DNA from: Profundibacterium mesophilum KAUST100406-0324
Lineage (GTDB): Bacteria > Pseudomonadota > Alphaproteobacteria > Rhodobacterales > Rhodobacteraceae
Reading direction: 5' to 3'
Assembly: GCF_009835145.1 (NCBI RefSeq)
Contig: NZ_APKE01000025.1
Location: forward strand, 30,569-94,568
Length of the DNA: 64,000 nt
Shown here: positions 53,183 to 62,809 of the stretch, in pieces
Layout: every line of letters begins with the position of its first letter
Numbering within the stretch: the stretch's first letter is position 1
Translations under genes and position numbers: made by a program
The notes under the pieces: model-generated
The model's input: only the letters and a program-made list of their open reading frames with translations
What the model was told of the DNA's origin: nothing
Databases searched by the model: none

Positions 53183-54058
53183 TCAGCGGGTGGGTTTCGG
53201 CGTATCGCCGCGGTAGTCGTAGAATCCACGGCCCGTCTTGCGACCGAGCCAGCCGGCCTCGACATACTTGGTGAGCAGGGGGCAGGGGCGATACTTGGTA
53301 TCGGCGAGCCCGTCATGCAGCACATTCATGATCGCGAGGCAGGTGTCGAGCCCGATGAAGTCGGCCAGCTCGAGCGGCCCCATGGGATGATTCGTCCCCA
53401 GCTTCATCGCGCTGTCGATGGAGGAGACGTTCCCGACCCCTTCATAAAGAGTGTAGACCGCCTCGTTGATCATCGGCATCAGGATGCGGTTGACGATGAA
53501 GGCGGGGAAATCCTCGGCGGTCGCCGCCGTCTTGCCGAGCCTGCCGACGACGGCGAGCAGCTGCTCGAAGGTTTCCTGGTCCGTCGCAATGCCCCGGATC
53601 AGTTCCACCAGCTGCATCACCGGCACCGGGTTCATGAAGTGAAAGCCCATGAACTTCTCGGGACGGTCGGTGCGGCTGGCGAGCCGCGTGATCGAAATCG
53701 ACGAAGTGTTCGATGTCAGGATCGTGTCGGGCTTGAGATGCGGCTGCAGGTCCTCGAAGATCGCGGACTTGATGGTCTCGCGCTCAGTCGCCGCCTCGAT
53801 CACGAGATCCGTCGCGCCCAGATCGGACAGTTTCAGGGTCGTCCTGATCCGGCGCATCGCCTCGCTTTTGGTCTCGGCGCTGATCTTCTCGCGAAGGACC
53901 TGCCGCTCGAGATTGCCATCGATCAGGCCGCGCGCGCGGTCGAGCGTCTCCTGGCTCACATCCGTGAGAAGGACCTCGTATCCCGAAAGCGCGAAGACAT
54001 GGGCGATGCCGTTGCCCATCTGTCCCGCGCCGATCACGCCCACCGTCTCGATACTCAT
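53183..54058 (-). CDS. hbd: 3-hydroxybutyryl-CoA dehydrogenase
   Basis: 291-residue NAD(P)-dependent short-chain 3-hydroxyacyl-CoA dehydrogenase. The Rossmann motif [21 protein letters not shown] is at the N terminus; the catalytic His is in [15 protein letters not shown], and [30 protein letters not shown] and [11 protein letters not shown] are typical. Size and sequence fit the butyryl/acetoacetyl-CoA enzyme. The start at 54058 ([10 protein letters not shown]) removes an unrelated 21-residue lead. Members act in butyrate and polyhydroxybutyrate-related metabolism. Confidence 0.93.
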   Translation of the reverse strand: MSIETVGVIGAGQMGNGIAHVFALSGYEVLLTDVSQETLDRARGLIDGNLERQVLREKISAETKSEAMRRIRTTLKLSDLGATDLVIEAATERETIKSAIFEDLQPHLKPDTILTSNTSSISITRLASRTDRPEKFMGFHFMNPVPVMQLVELIRGIATDQETFEQLLAVVGRLGKTAATAEDFPAFIVNRILMPMINEAVYTLYEGVGNVSSIDSAMKLGTNHPMGPLELADFIGLDTCLAIMNVLHDGLADTKYRPCPLLTKYVEAGWLGRKTGRGFYDYRGDTPKPTR

Positions 54059-54227
54059 GCGATGCCCCTTCCCGAACTCGTCGTCGGGCGGACTGTAAGG
54101 GCCGCGCGCGGCGCGATGCAAGGCGCAAAGACGGCATCCCGCCCTCGTGCATTAGGGGAATGGGAAGGGTTTGCGACGAGACTGGCATGGTGGGGTACAG
54201 GGGGTACAGGATGTGAAGCGTACGGGA

Positions 54228-55079
54228 ATGATCGCCGGGGGCACCAGGGCCTCCGATTTTCCGACCTGCCGATATGGCACGTCACCATTGTCCTTTCGCG
54301 GGCCGCGGCGGCAGCTTGGCGGGGAATATCTGTCCTGCATCGGAGGAACGGAGACCTACGGGCGTTATGTTGCGCAACCGTTTCCGGACATCCTCGAGCA
54401 GGACATGGATCTGCGCTGTGTGAATTTCGGCTACGTCAATGCCGGGATCGACGTGTTCCTCGGCGATGCCACGGTCATCGAGACATGTGCGCATTCGGCC
54501 GTGACGGTCATCCAGGTGCTCGGTGCACATAACCTGACGAACAGGTTCTACACCGTGCATCCCCGGCGCAACGACAGGTTCGTGAAGGCAAGCGCGATGT
54601 TGCGCGCTCTCTATCCGGAGATCGACTTCACGCATTTCCATTTCACGCGGCATATGCTCGATTGCCTGATCGAGACATCCCCGAGCCGGTTCGAACTGGT
54701 GCTGAGCGAGCTGCAGCGGCTCTGGATCGCGAAGATGCGCCTGCTGACGGACAGGGTCGGCCGCAAGGCAGTGCTCGTATGGATCGCCGATCGCGGGCCC
54801 GGTGGCTCGGAAAGCACGGTCTGGGGCGGCGCGCCGCTCTTCGTGACGCGCGCAATGCTCGACGCGGTGGAAGGACGGCTGATCGGTCTCGTGGAAGTGG
54901 TCGAGACGCCGCAGGAGCGGGCGGCGGCCCTCGGTGACAAGGTCTTCGGCCCCGGCGAGCAGCAGGTCGCCCTGCAGGTTCCGGGCCCCAGGACGCATAT
55001 GCGCGCCGCGGATGCCATTGCCGATGCGATCAGGGCCCGGCGGGCCGCAAGCGGGGAATGTCACAGGCGGATCGGCTGA
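54228..55079 (+). CDS. DUF6473-like protein of unknown function
   Basis: About 283 residues, soluble, no signal peptide. It contains [38 protein letters not shown] and [16 protein letters not shown], which I recognise as the roseobacter DUF6473 family. The GGTETYG/N-x-G-x-x-N-A-G pattern recalls SGNH-type esterase folds, but this is a guess. The start is uncertain: ATG 54228, GTG 54213 and ATG 54171 are in frame, and a GGGGTACAGG direct repeat sits at 54192-54210. It converges with etfA at a strong terminator. Function unassigned. Confidence 0.7.
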   Translation: MIAGGTRASDFPTCRYGTSPLSFRGPRRQLGGEYLSCIGGTETYGRYVAQPFPDILEQDMDLRCVNFGYVNAGIDVFLGDATVIETCAHSAVTVIQVLGAHNLTNRFYTVHPRRNDRFVKASAMLRALYPEIDFTHFHFTRHMLDCLIETSPSRFELVLSELQRLWIAKMRLLTDRVGRKAVLVWIADRGPGGSESTVWGGAPLFVTRAMLDAVEGRLIGLVEVVETPQERAAALGDKVFGPGEQQVALQVPGPRTHMRAADAIADAIRARRAASGECHRRIG

Positions 55080-55086
55080 CATGCAA

Positions 55087-55112
55087 AAGGCCCGCCGTCT
55101 TCGGCGGGCCTT
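55087..55112. terminator. Bidirectional terminator between the DUF6473 gene and etfA
   Basis: Perfect 11-bp stem AAGGCCCGCCG / CGGCGGGCCTT with a TCTT loop, preceded by an A run and followed by TT, located between convergent stops at 55079 and 55137. Confidence 0.88.
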
Positions 55113-55136
55113 CGCGATGCAACCGTCCCGATGGGA

Positions 55137-56063
55137 TCAGAGCTTCTCGGTCAGTTCGGGCACCAGCTCGAAGAGATCGCCAACGAGACCGTAATCGGCC
55201 ACCTGGAAGATCGGCGCCTCCTCGTCCTTGTTGATGGCGACGATGACCTTGCTGTCCTTCATGCCGGCGAGATGCTGGATCGCACCCGAGATGCCGAGGG
55301 CGATGTAGAGCGCGGGGGCGACGACCTTGCCCGTCTGTCCGACCTGCCAATCGTTCGGGGCATAGCCCGAATCCACCGCAGCCCGGCTTGCGCCGACGGC
55401 GGCGCCGAGCTTGTCGGCCAGCTTCTCGACGATCGCGAAGTTCTCCTCGGAGCCGATGCCGCGGCCGCCGGAGACGACGATTCCCGCCGAGGTGAGGTCG
55501 GGCCGGTCCGATTCGGCGACCTTGTCCTCGACCCATTGCGACAGGGCGGGATCGGACGCGGCGCCGATCTTCTCGACGGGGGCGCTGTTGCCGGTGCCGG
55601 CCGCGTCGAAGGTCGACGTGCGCACCGTCAGAACCTTGATCCGGTCGGAGGATTTGACAGTCTGCACCGCGTTGCCCGCATAGACGGGACGCTCGAAGGT
55701 CTGCGCGTCGACGACGCGGGAGACATCAGAGATCACCATCACGTCGAGCAGGGCCGCGACACGGGGCAGGATGTTCTTGGCATCGGTGGTGGCGGGCGCG
55801 ACGATATGCACGTAATCCCCCGCCAGATCGACCATCAGCGCGGCGACAGGCTCGGCAAGGCGGTGGCCGTAGAGCGGGTCCTCGGCGCAGAGCACCTTGG
55901 CAACACCTTCGATGGTCGCCGCCTGCTCGGCTGCGTCGGCGCAAGACGCGCCGGTGCAAAGCAGGGTTACGTCACCCAGGTCGGCACAGGCGCTGACCGC
56001 CTTGGCGGTCGCATCCATGCTCAGCGTGCCATCGGTCACTTCGGCAAGTAGAAGAACGGCCAT
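55137..56063 (-). CDS. etfA: EtfA, electron transfer flavoprotein alpha subunit
   Basis: 308 residues. It binds FAD and, with EtfB, passes electrons from acyl-CoA dehydrogenases to ETF-ubiquinone oxidoreductase. The FAD-binding C-terminal region shows [56 protein letters not shown] and [18 protein letters not shown]. It starts at a TGATG junction with etfB. Mcd (44008-45699) is a likely electron donor. Confidence 0.96.
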   Translation of the reverse strand: MAVLLLAEVTDGTLSMDATAKAVSACADLGDVTLLCTGASCADAAEQAATIEGVAKVLCAEDPLYGHRLAEPVAALMVDLAGDYVHIVAPATTDAKNILPRVAALLDVMVISDVSRVVDAQTFERPVYAGNAVQTVKSSDRIKVLTVRTSTFDAAGTGNSAPVEKIGAASDPALSQWVEDKVAESDRPDLTSAGIVVSGGRGIGSEENFAIVEKLADKLGAAVGASRAAVDSGYAPNDWQVGQTGKVVAPALYIALGISGAIQHLAGMKDSKVIVAINKDEEAPIFQVADYGLVGDLFELVPELTEKL

Positions 56064-56824
56064 CAGATCACCCCCGCTTCATTTTTCAGCTTGTCGACGA
56101 GCTCGTCCACCGAACCCACGAGAACGCCCGCCTTGCGCGCCTCGGGCTCCGAGGTTCCGACCACCTCGAGGCGCGGGCTCACATCGACGCCGTAATCCTC
56201 GGGCGTCTTCTCCTCGAGCGGCTTCTTCTTGGCCTTCATGATGTTGGGCAGGGACGCGTAGCGCGGCTCGTTGAGACGCAGATCGGCGGTCACGATGGCC
56301 GGCATCTTCACCTTGATCGTCTGCAGGCCACCATCGACCTCGCGCGTCACGGTGGCGTGCTCGCCCTCGATCTCGACGGCACTCGCGAAGGTGGCCTGGC
56401 TCCATCCGAGCAGGGCGCCCAGCATCTGGCCGGTGGCGTTCATGTCGTTGTCGATCGCCTGCTTGCCGCAGATCACGAGGCCGGGTGCCTCGGCATCCGC
56501 CACGGCCTTGAGAAGCTTGGCAACGGCGAGCGGCTCGATATCGGTATGCACGTCGTCGGCGGCCACGATGAGGATGGCACGGTCGGCGCCCATCGCGAGG
56601 GCGGTGCGCAGGGTTTCCTGCGCCTGCTTCACCCCGATCGAGACAACGATGACTTCCTCTGCGGCACCCTTCTCGCGCAGCCGGATCGCCTCCTCGACCG
56701 CGATCTCGTCGAACGGGTTCATCGACATTTTGACATTGGCGAGATCGACCCCGGACCCGTCTGACTTGACGCGAACCTTCACATTGTAGTCGATCACGCG
56801 CTTGACCGGCACTAGAACCTTCAT
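56063..56824 (-). CDS. etfB: EtfB, electron transfer flavoprotein beta subunit
   Basis: 253 residues beginning [20 protein letters not shown]. The AMP-binding and signature region [41 protein letters not shown] is intact, as is the [13 protein letters not shown] segment. The start at 56824 removes 41 unrelated upstream codons. It is the first gene of etfBA, with a one-base stop/start overlap. Confidence 0.96.
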   Translation of the reverse strand: MKVLVPVKRVIDYNVKVRVKSDGSGVDLANVKMSMNPFDEIAVEEAIRLREKGAAEEVIVVSIGVKQAQETLRTALAMGADRAILIVAADDVHTDIEPLAVAKLLKAVADAEAPGLVICGKQAIDNDMNATGQMLGALLGWSQATFASAVEIEGEHATVTREVDGGLQTIKVKMPAIVTADLRLNEPRYASLPNIMKAKKKPLEEKTPEDYGVDVSPRLEVVGTSEPEARKAGVLVGSVDELVDKLKNEAGVI

Positions 56825-56947
56825 TGGCGCAACTCCCTTTGTTCGAGCATAGGCGTAGCGCGTGGACGCGCCTTGCAACAGAGAAAAAAAGCCGCGGCGC
56901 AGCACGCAAACGCCACGTTTTCGCCAATCGGCAAGGCGCCGTTCCAC

Positions 56948-57520
56948 CTAGCGGTTATTGCCGGGCACCCACAGGACATCGTCGGCGCCGCCGTTGTTGG
57001 CGGCGCGCGCGGCCACGAAACACCAATCGCTGAGCCGGTTGAGATAGCGGATCGCCGCGGGGTTCACATCCTGACCGGCGGCGAGGGCCACGGTCAGGCG
57101 CTCGGCGCGGCGCGACACGGTGCGGCACTGGTGCAGATGGGCCGACAGCGCGCTGCCGCCCGGCAGGATGAAGCTGCGCAAGGGAGCAAGCGCGCCGTTC
57201 ATCGCGTCGATCTCGCGCTCGAGGCGATCGACCTGGGACTGGGCGATCCTGAGCGGCGGATATTCGGCCTCGGCGTCGGACGCGATGTCAGGGCGGCACA
57301 GGTCGGCCCCGAGATCGAAGAGATCGTTCTGGATCGCGGCAAGGGCCGCATCCATCTCGCCGGAGGCGTGGAGGCGCGCGATGCCGACCAGCGAATTGGT
57401 CTCGTCCACGGTGCCATAGGCTTCGACGCGGGCATCATGCTTGGCAACGCGGGCGCCATTGCCGAGCGCGGTGTCTCCGGCGTCGCCGCCACGGGTGTAG
57501 ATCTTGTTCAGGACAACCAT
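56948..57520 (-). CDS. PduO-type cob(I)alamin adenosyltransferase
   Basis: 190-residue PduO-family ATP:corrinoid adenosyltransferase. Marks: KIYTRGGDAGDTALGNGARVAKHDARVEAYGTVDETNS at the ATP site and RTVSRRAERLTVAL, plus RYLNRLSDWCFVAARAAN near the C terminus. It is structurally unrelated to CobO (1031-1651) but performs the same chemistry, usually for salvage or delivery of AdoCbl to mutases. It lies 2 bp after a small membrane-protein gene. Confidence 0.94.
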   Translation of the reverse strand: MVVLNKIYTRGGDAGDTALGNGARVAKHDARVEAYGTVDETNSLVGIARLHASGEMDAALAAIQNDLFDLGADLCRPDIASDAEAEYPPLRIAQSQVDRLEREIDAMNGALAPLRSFILPGGSALSAHLHQCRTVSRRAERLTVALAAGQDVNPAAIRYLNRLSDWCFVAARAANNGGADDVLWVPGNNR

Positions 57521-57522
57521 GG

Positions 57523-57729
57523 TCAACCTCCCACGCGGCGGAAATAGACGAAGAGCAGGATCGCGACGATGGCGACGGCCTGCGCGTAGATCCGGTAACG
57601 CATCACCTTGTTGGCATGCTTGCGGTTGAAATCGCCGCCCTTGGCGAAGCCGCCGATCCCGAAGAGCAGGATGGCCAGCACGGCCAAGACGGCAATCGCG
57701 ACCAGGATGAAGAGGGGGTCTTGGAACAT
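57523..57729 (-). CDS. Small twin-transmembrane protein (HIG1-like)
   Basis: 68 residues with two hydrophobic helices (about 4-25 and 47-63) separated by a basic loop GGDFNRKHANKVMRYRIYAQ. This N-R-x-MR-x-R arrangement resembles the HIG1/twin-TM small proteins found upstream of adenosyltransferase and etf genes in Rhodobacterales. The start at 57729 (MFQDPLFILV) was selected over a longer hydrophilic lead. It is coupled (2-bp gap) with the PduO-type gene; a direct functional link is not evident. Confidence 0.75.
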   Translation of the reverse strand: MFQDPLFILVAIAVLAVLAILLFGIGGFAKGGDFNRKHANKVMRYRIYAQAVAIVAILLFVYFRRVGG

Positions 57730-57872
57730 GGGCGGTCCTTTTTCCACTGTCACGCCAGAGGATAGGCGCGCGGCGCGCGATTGCGAAGGGGACGCGCGGT
57801 CGCGGGCGAAGATGTCGCGCATTCCCGCGCCGCGTCATCGCATGGCATCGCATGGCGCCGCCCCGGCCGCCC

Positions 57873-58703
57873 CTAGCCGCGGCTCAGGATCGCGTCGAGC
57901 GCGCGCACCGGCAGGATGCGGCGCAGCGCCCCCATCGCGTGGGTCGGCACGGTCACGTGGTAGCGCGGGCGCGGGTGCGGTGCCTCGAGCGCGTGCAGCA
58001 GATGCCGCGTCACGGCGGCGGGCATGAGTTCGAACCGGTTCCGCCGGGGGGGCGCGTAGAGGCGCGGCAGCAGTGCGCTTTCATACTGCGCCGCGCGGGG
58101 CGAGGCGCGCCAGTCGATCCAGCGCTCGAAATGGGGGACCGAGTTGCGCCGGAACGGGGTGCGGATCGGTCCGGGCGCGATCGTCACGACATGGACCGGG
58201 GTATCGCGCATCTCGACGCGCAACGTATCGGTCAGCCCTTCAAGCGCGAACTTGCTGGCGTTGTAGGCGCCGCGCCACGGGGCGGCGACCATCCCGAGCA
58301 CCGAACTGTTCATCACGATGCGCCCATGTCCCTGGCGGCGCATCACCGGGATGGCGCGCCGGGTCAGGTCGTGCCAGCCGAAGAAATTGGTCTCGAAGAT
58401 CGCCCTCAGCGCATCGACGGGCATATCCTCGATCGCACCTGGAATGGCATAGGCGGCGTTGTTGAAAAGGGCGTCCAGCGTGCCGCCGCTGCGCAAGAGC
58501 ACGTCGTCGAAGCCGGTCTCGATGCTGCGGGGATCGGCGAGATCGATGAGGACGGTCTCAAGCCCGTGTTCCGCCTCGAGCGCGCGGGCATCCTCGGCGC
58601 GGCGCAAACCGGCGAAGACGCGCCATCCGCGCACCTTCAACGTCACCGCCGCATCGCGGCCGATCCCCGAGGAGCAGCCCGTGATCAGGATCGAACGCGT
58701 CAT
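57873..58703 (-). CDS. SDR-family NAD(P)-dependent oxidoreductase
   Basis: 276-residue classical short-chain dehydrogenase. TGCSSGIGRDAA is the cofactor loop, NNAAYAIPGA the structural NNAG-like motif, and the catalytic Ser (VMNSSVLGMV), Tyr and Lys (YNASKFALEGL) are present. The substrate is unknown; a Thr/Cys after the Gly-rich loop gives no decision on NADH or NADPH. It lies 18 bp downstream of an SH3b gene, both leftward. Confidence 0.88.
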   Translation of the reverse strand: MTRSILITGCSSGIGRDAAVTLKVRGWRVFAGLRRAEDARALEAEHGLETVLIDLADPRSIETGFDDVLLRSGGTLDALFNNAAYAIPGAIEDMPVDALRAIFETNFFGWHDLTRRAIPVMRRQGHGRIVMNSSVLGMVAAPWRGAYNASKFALEGLTDTLRVEMRDTPVHVVTIAPGPIRTPFRRNSVPHFERWIDWRASPRAAQYESALLPRLYAPPRRNRFELMPAAVTRHLLHALEAPHPRPRYHVTVPTHAMGALRRILPVRALDAILSRG

Positions 58704-58721
58704 GCCGGGCGGGGGCGCCGA

Positions 58722-59210
58722 TCAGCTGCTGCTGTCGAGGAACCGGCCGTAGATATAGGCGTCGAGATTGGATTCGCTCAGGCGGATGCGATACCAGCCA
58801 TTGTCGGTCTGCTCGAGCACCTGGGCACGGGCGCCGGAATTGGCCTGGCCCACGACGGGATTGGCGGTGGAGGGTCCGGCGCGCAGGTTCACCGCGTCGG
58901 CGGTCACGGTCCAGAGTGGCTGGCTGGGCTCTGCCGCGGGCGCCGGGGCGACGGCGCGTGTCACGGTTGCCGGGGCGGCACTCTGCGATTGCCTTGTCAT
59001 GGAGGCGGCAAGGGCCAGCTCGATCGCGCCGGCCTCGTCGTCGAGCGACAGGCGATGGGCTTGCTGCGGAGCCGCTTGGAGCAGGCCGGTATCGCCGGTA
59101 TCCATACGCGCGACTTCGACGCCGTTGCCCTCGGTTTGCGGAAGGTCGCGGCCGGCGATCGCCATCGTCGTTCCAATTCCCATGAGCAGAAGAAGCGTCA
59201 GCCGTACCAT
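58722..59210 (-). CDS. Exported SH3b-domain protein
   Basis: 162 residues with an N-terminal hydrophobic signal (MVRLTLLLLMGIGTTMAIAG), an Ala/Pro/Gln-rich linker, and a C-terminal bacterial SH3 domain (about 98-160: WTVTADAVNLRAGPSTANPVVGQ, NGWYRIRLSESNLDAYIYGRFL). Such domains commonly bind peptidoglycan peptides. The protein is probably periplasmic. Its role is unassigned. It is divergent from parC. Confidence 0.83.
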   Translation of the reverse strand: MVRLTLLLLMGIGTTMAIAGRDLPQTEGNGVEVARMDTGDTGLLQAAPQQAHRLSLDDEAGAIELALAASMTRQSQSAAPATVTRAVAPAPAAEPSQPLWTVTADAVNLRAGPSTANPVVGQANSGARAQVLEQTDNGWYRIRLSESNLDAYIYGRFLDSSS

Positions 59211-59246
59211 CTCGAACCTCGCGTCGTTTTATGTAACCCTTGAGCC

Positions 59247-59276
59247 ATGAACTTGCATCGGGGGTGAAAAGTTCAT
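59247..59276. promoter_or_regulatory. 8-bp inverted repeat in the SH3b-parC intergenic region
   Basis: ATGAACTT (59247-59254) and AAGTTCAT (59269-59276) are exact reverse complements separated by 14 bp, in an AT-rich patch of the divergent promoter region. This could be an operator or a leader hairpin 58 bp upstream of parC. Confidence 0.4.
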
Positions 59277-59333
59277 TGTTTTTTGCACGAGGCGCGCTTT
59301 ACCGGCGCGTGCGGCGCCGCTATCCCCCGGTAG

Positions 59334-61658
59334 ATGAGTGATGATAACGATAAAATCCCGTCCGGTCCGCGGCCTCAATCGGGCATGCAGGGCGACCTGA
59401 TCGAGCCGCTGCGCCGTGCCATCGGCGAGCGCTACCTGACCTATGCGCTGAGCACGATCATGCACCGGGCGCTGCCCGATGCGCGCGACGGGCTCAAGCC
59501 GGTGCACCGGCGCATCCTCTATGCGATGCGCGAGCTGCGGCTCGGCTCCAACGGGGGTTTTCGCAAATCCGCGAAGATCAGCGGCGACGTGATGGGCAAC
59601 TATCACCCGCATGGCGATGCCGCGATCTATGACGCGATGGCCCGCCTCGCGCAGGATTTCGCGGTCCGCTACCCCCTGGTGGACGGGCAGGGCAACTTCG
59701 GCAACATCGACGGCGACAACCCGGCCGCCTCGCGCTACACCGAGGCGCGGATGACCATCGCGGCCGAGGCGCTGCTCGAGGGATTGTCCGAGGACGCCGT
59801 CGATTTCCGCGAAAACTACGACGGAACCCTGACCGAACCGGTGGTGCTTCCGGCGGCTTTCCCGAACCTGTTGGCGAACGGCTCATCGGGCATCGCCGTG
59901 GGCATGGCGACGAATATCCCGCCCCATAACATCGCCGAGCTGGTCGATGCCTGCCTGCACCTGATCAAATCGCCCGATGCCCGCGACGAGACACTGCTGA
60001 ACCACGTGAAAGGGCCCGATTTTCCCACCGGCGGGGTGATCGTCGAGCCGCAGGAGAGCATGGTCGAGACCTACAGGACAGGGCGCGGCTCCTTCCGTTT
60101 GCGGGCGCGTTGGGAGCGAGAGGATCTCGGCCGGGGCCTGTGGCAGATCATCGTCACGGAAATCCCCTACCAGGTGCAGAAGTCGCGCCTGATCGAGAAG
60201 ATCGCCGAGCTCATCCAGCTCAAGAAATTGCCGATCCTGGGCGATGTGCGCGACGAGAGCGCCGATGACATCAGGCTGGTGATCGAGCCCAAGTCGAAGA
60301 ATGTCGATCCGGACATGCTGATGAACATGTTGTTCAAAGCGTCCGATCTGGAGGTGAAGTTCGCGCTCAACATGAACGTGCTGATCGACGGGCGCACGCC
60401 CAAGGTCTGCTCGCTAAAGGAAGTGCTGCGCGCCTTTCTCGATCACCGCCGGGAAGTGCTCCTGCGCCGCACCCGTCACAGGCTCGAGAAGATCGACCAC
60501 CGGCTCGAGGTGCTCGAGGGGTTCATCATCGCCTTCCTCAACCTCGACCGGGTGATCGACATCATCCGCTACGACGAGGGTCCGAAGGACGCCTTGATGC
60601 GCGAGACATGGGACCGCGACATCCCGCGCGCGATGAGCGAGGCCGATTACGTCCCGCCCGCCAAGGGGGCCGGTCCGCTATCGGAGGTCCAGGCCGAGGC
60701 GATCCTCAACATGCGCCTGCGCAGCCTGCGCCGGCTCGAGGAGATCGAGTTGAAGGCCGAGCGTGACGCGCTCGATGCCGAACGTGCGGGTCTGCATGCG
60801 TTGCTGGATGACACCGCGCTGCAATGGGGACGGATCGCCGAGCAGCTGCGCGAGACGAAGAAGCAGTTCGGCCGGCAATATGCTCGCGGGCACCGCCTGT
60901 CACGTTTCGCCGAGGCGGCGCAGGTGGAGGAGGTGCCGCTTGAGGCGATGATCGACCGCGAGCCGATCACCGTCGTCTGCTCGCAGATGGGCTGGATTCG
61001 CGCGCTGTCGGGTCATGTCGCGCTCGACAAGGAGCTGAAGTTCAAGGATGGCGACGCGGCGCGTTTCATGTTCCACGCCGAAACGACCGACAAGCTGCTG
61101 CTCTTCGGCTCGAACGGACGGTTCTACACACTGCAGGCCAGCAACCTGCCGGGCGGGCGGGGCATGGGCGAGCCGGTGCGGCTGATCGTCGATCTTCCCA
61201 ACGAGGCCGAGATCGTCGACCTCTTCATCCATGCGCCCGACCGGCGGCTCCTCGTCGCATCGAGCGCGGGAGACGGGTTCGTGATCCCCGAGGTGGAAAC
61301 GCTGGCGCAGACACGGGCCGGCAAACAGGTGCTGAACGTGCGCGGCGAGGTGCGGGCCTCGATCTGCCGCCCGGTCGCCGGGGACCATGTCGCCGTGGTG
61401 GGGGAGAACCGCAAGGTGCTCGTCTTCCCGATCGAGGAGCTGCCGGAGATGGGCCGCGGCAAGGGCGTGCGGTTGCAGCGCTACAAGGATGGGGGCTTGA
61501 GCGATCTGACGACATTCACGCTGCAGGACGGGCTGAGCTGGAAGGATCCCGCAGGACGCACCCGGACCCAGACCGACCTGGATGAATGGATCGCGCGCCG
61601 CGCGGGCTCCGGCCGAATGGCGCCGCGCGGCTTTCCCCGCGACAACCGCTTCAACTGA
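59334..61658 (+). CDS. parC: ParC, DNA topoisomerase IV subunit A
   Basis: 774 residues. The DNA breakage-rejoining domain has [35 protein letters not shown] and the catalytic Tyr135 in [10 protein letters not shown], followed by the coiled-coil gate ([19 protein letters not shown]) and a ParC-length C-terminal beta-pinwheel (about 560-740). The position of the quinolone-contacting Ser (Ser80 in E. coli) is Ala96 here. ParE is not in the window. GGTAG is the only ribosome-site-like sequence upstream. Confidence 0.95.
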   Translation: MSDDNDKIPSGPRPQSGMQGDLIEPLRRAIGERYLTYALSTIMHRALPDARDGLKPVHRRILYAMRELRLGSNGGFRKSAKISGDVMGNYHPHGDAAIYDAMARLAQDFAVRYPLVDGQGNFGNIDGDNPAASRYTEARMTIAAEALLEGLSEDAVDFRENYDGTLTEPVVLPAAFPNLLANGSSGIAVGMATNIPPHNIAELVDACLHLIKSPDARDETLLNHVKGPDFPTGGVIVEPQESMVETYRTGRGSFRLRARWEREDLGRGLWQIIVTEIPYQVQKSRLIEKIAELIQLKKLPILGDVRDESADDIRLVIEPKSKNVDPDMLMNMLFKASDLEVKFALNMNVLIDGRTPKVCSLKEVLRAFLDHRREVLLRRTRHRLEKIDHRLEVLEGFIIAFLNLDRVIDIIRYDEGPKDALMRETWDRDIPRAMSEADYVPPAKGAGPLSEVQAEAILNMRLRSLRRLEEIELKAERDALDAERAGLHALLDDTALQWGRIAEQLRETKKQFGRQYARGHRLSRFAEAAQVEEVPLEAMIDREPITVVCSQMGWIRALSGHVALDKELKFKDGDAARFMFHAETTDKLLLFGSNGRFYTLQASNLPGGRGMGEPVRLIVDLPNEAEIVDLFIHAPDRRLLVASSAGDGFVIPEVETLAQTRAGKQVLNVRGEVRASICRPVAGDHVAVVGENRKVLVFPIEELPEMGRGKGVRLQRYKDGGLSDLTTFTLQDGLSWKDPAGRTRTQTDLDEWIARRAGSGRMAPRGFPRDNRFN

Positions 61659-61692
61659 TCGGGGGGCGGCGCGCGCCCCTGCCGGAACAGCG

Positions 61693-61717
61693 CGGCGCCG
61701 GGATGCCCCCGGCGCCG
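61693..61717. terminator. Hairpin between parC and the unknown exported-protein gene
   Basis: Perfect 10-bp stem CGGCGCCGGG / CCCGGCGCCG with a 5-nt loop between convergent stops at 61658 and 61727. There is no T tract in either direction beyond a few bases. Confidence 0.6.
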
Positions 61718-61726
61718 TGCTTGCGT

Positions 61727-62596
61727 TCACCCCGCCTTCTGCGCGGCTGCCTCGATCCGGCCCGCGGCGGACAGAAGCGGTGCCGCGTCACCCTCGATCG
61801 GCTGCTCCGGGGTGAGAGTGCCGAACGCTGACCCGGCAGCTTCGATCGCCTTGAGGGCGCCGCGCGCGGCATCCGCGGCCGGGCCTTGCGTCTCCTCGGC
61901 CAGTCGCTCTGCCTGCGCGCGGGCGGCGGCCACGAAGCCCCAGGCATCCTGGTACTCGTGCAGGTCGGTGACCTTGCCGGCCGCATCGATACCGGCGCCG
62001 TATTCCTCCGCCGCTATGCGCAGCATGGCTGCGAGGGCCAGGAGCGTCTCCCGCGGCGCGGCGTCGGCGGCGACGCGGGCGGCGTCGATCTGGCCGGCGA
62101 TCTGCGCATGGGCCGCCTCGACCTGCTCGGCAGGGGCCCCGTCTTCGACGAGATCGGCAAGCTCCGTGAGACGGTCGCCGAACTCGGGCGCGCCGCGTGC
62201 CTCCAGGCCGGGAACGAGCGCCGCGTAGATCTCATCCTCCGGGTGCTTCATATGCGTCGCCGCGCCATCCTGCTTGCCGGCCGCGAACAGGGCGACGCCG
62301 GCGCGCAGATGACCGTCGATCAGTCCGAGATCCCGAAGGTAGCGGTCTGTCTCCATCGGACCCGCCTCGGTTGGCGTCCCTGCTTCTGCTGTCTCTCGGG
62401 CCATGTCCGCGCCCGTGTTTTCCGCGCTGCCGCTGCTCGCCGCCCGCGGTGCGGCGGAGACGCTTTTCTCGGGCGCCGTCACTTCCGAATGCGCCGGGGT
62501 CGCAAGCCCGGCGACAAGCGTGATCGCCGTGAGCGCCGCCGCCGGATTGCCACACAGGCCTGTGCGCCACGCGGCGGTGAATATGCCAGAAATCAT
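61727..62596 (-). CDS. Unrecognised exported alpha-helical protein
   Basis: 289 residues that I cannot assign to a family. The N terminus is a long signal peptide (to about AHS, residue 37), followed by a low-complexity Ala/Ser/Glu linker and then, from about residue 80, an Ala/Glu-rich all-helical domain. Its most distinctive patch is THMKHPEDEIYAALVPGLEARG near residues 112-133, whose His and acidic residues could bind metal. The layout is loosely like imelysin/EfeO-type periplasmic helical bundles, but this is a guess. GAGGATAT precedes the ATG. It is divergent from a lipoprotein gene. Confidence 0.7.
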   Translation of the reverse strand: MISGIFTAAWRTGLCGNPAAALTAITLVAGLATPAHSEVTAPEKSVSAAPRAASSGSAENTGADMARETAEAGTPTEAGPMETDRYLRDLGLIDGHLRAGVALFAAGKQDGAATHMKHPEDEIYAALVPGLEARGAPEFGDRLTELADLVEDGAPAEQVEAAHAQIAGQIDAARVAADAAPRETLLALAAMLRIAAEEYGAGIDAAGKVTDLHEYQDAWGFVAAARAQAERLAEETQGPAADAARGALKAIEAAGSAFGTLTPEQPIEGDAAPLLSAAGRIEAAAQKAG

Positions 62597-62809
62597 CGGG
62601 AGATATCCTCATTAAACCTTACTTTTTCAGTTGGTAATGGGGCCCCAAACCACGGTCAACCGATTCCTTACAAAAACACTTTGGTATTCCGGCGCTCGAC
62701 GGTCGATGAGAGTTGCCGCGTCGCCAGACAGGTGTCCGGCAAGCAAGCGCGATTGAATTCCGCCCGGCCCTGAGCTAGTGCGGAGGGTGAAACACGAGGG
62801 TTCCCAAAC

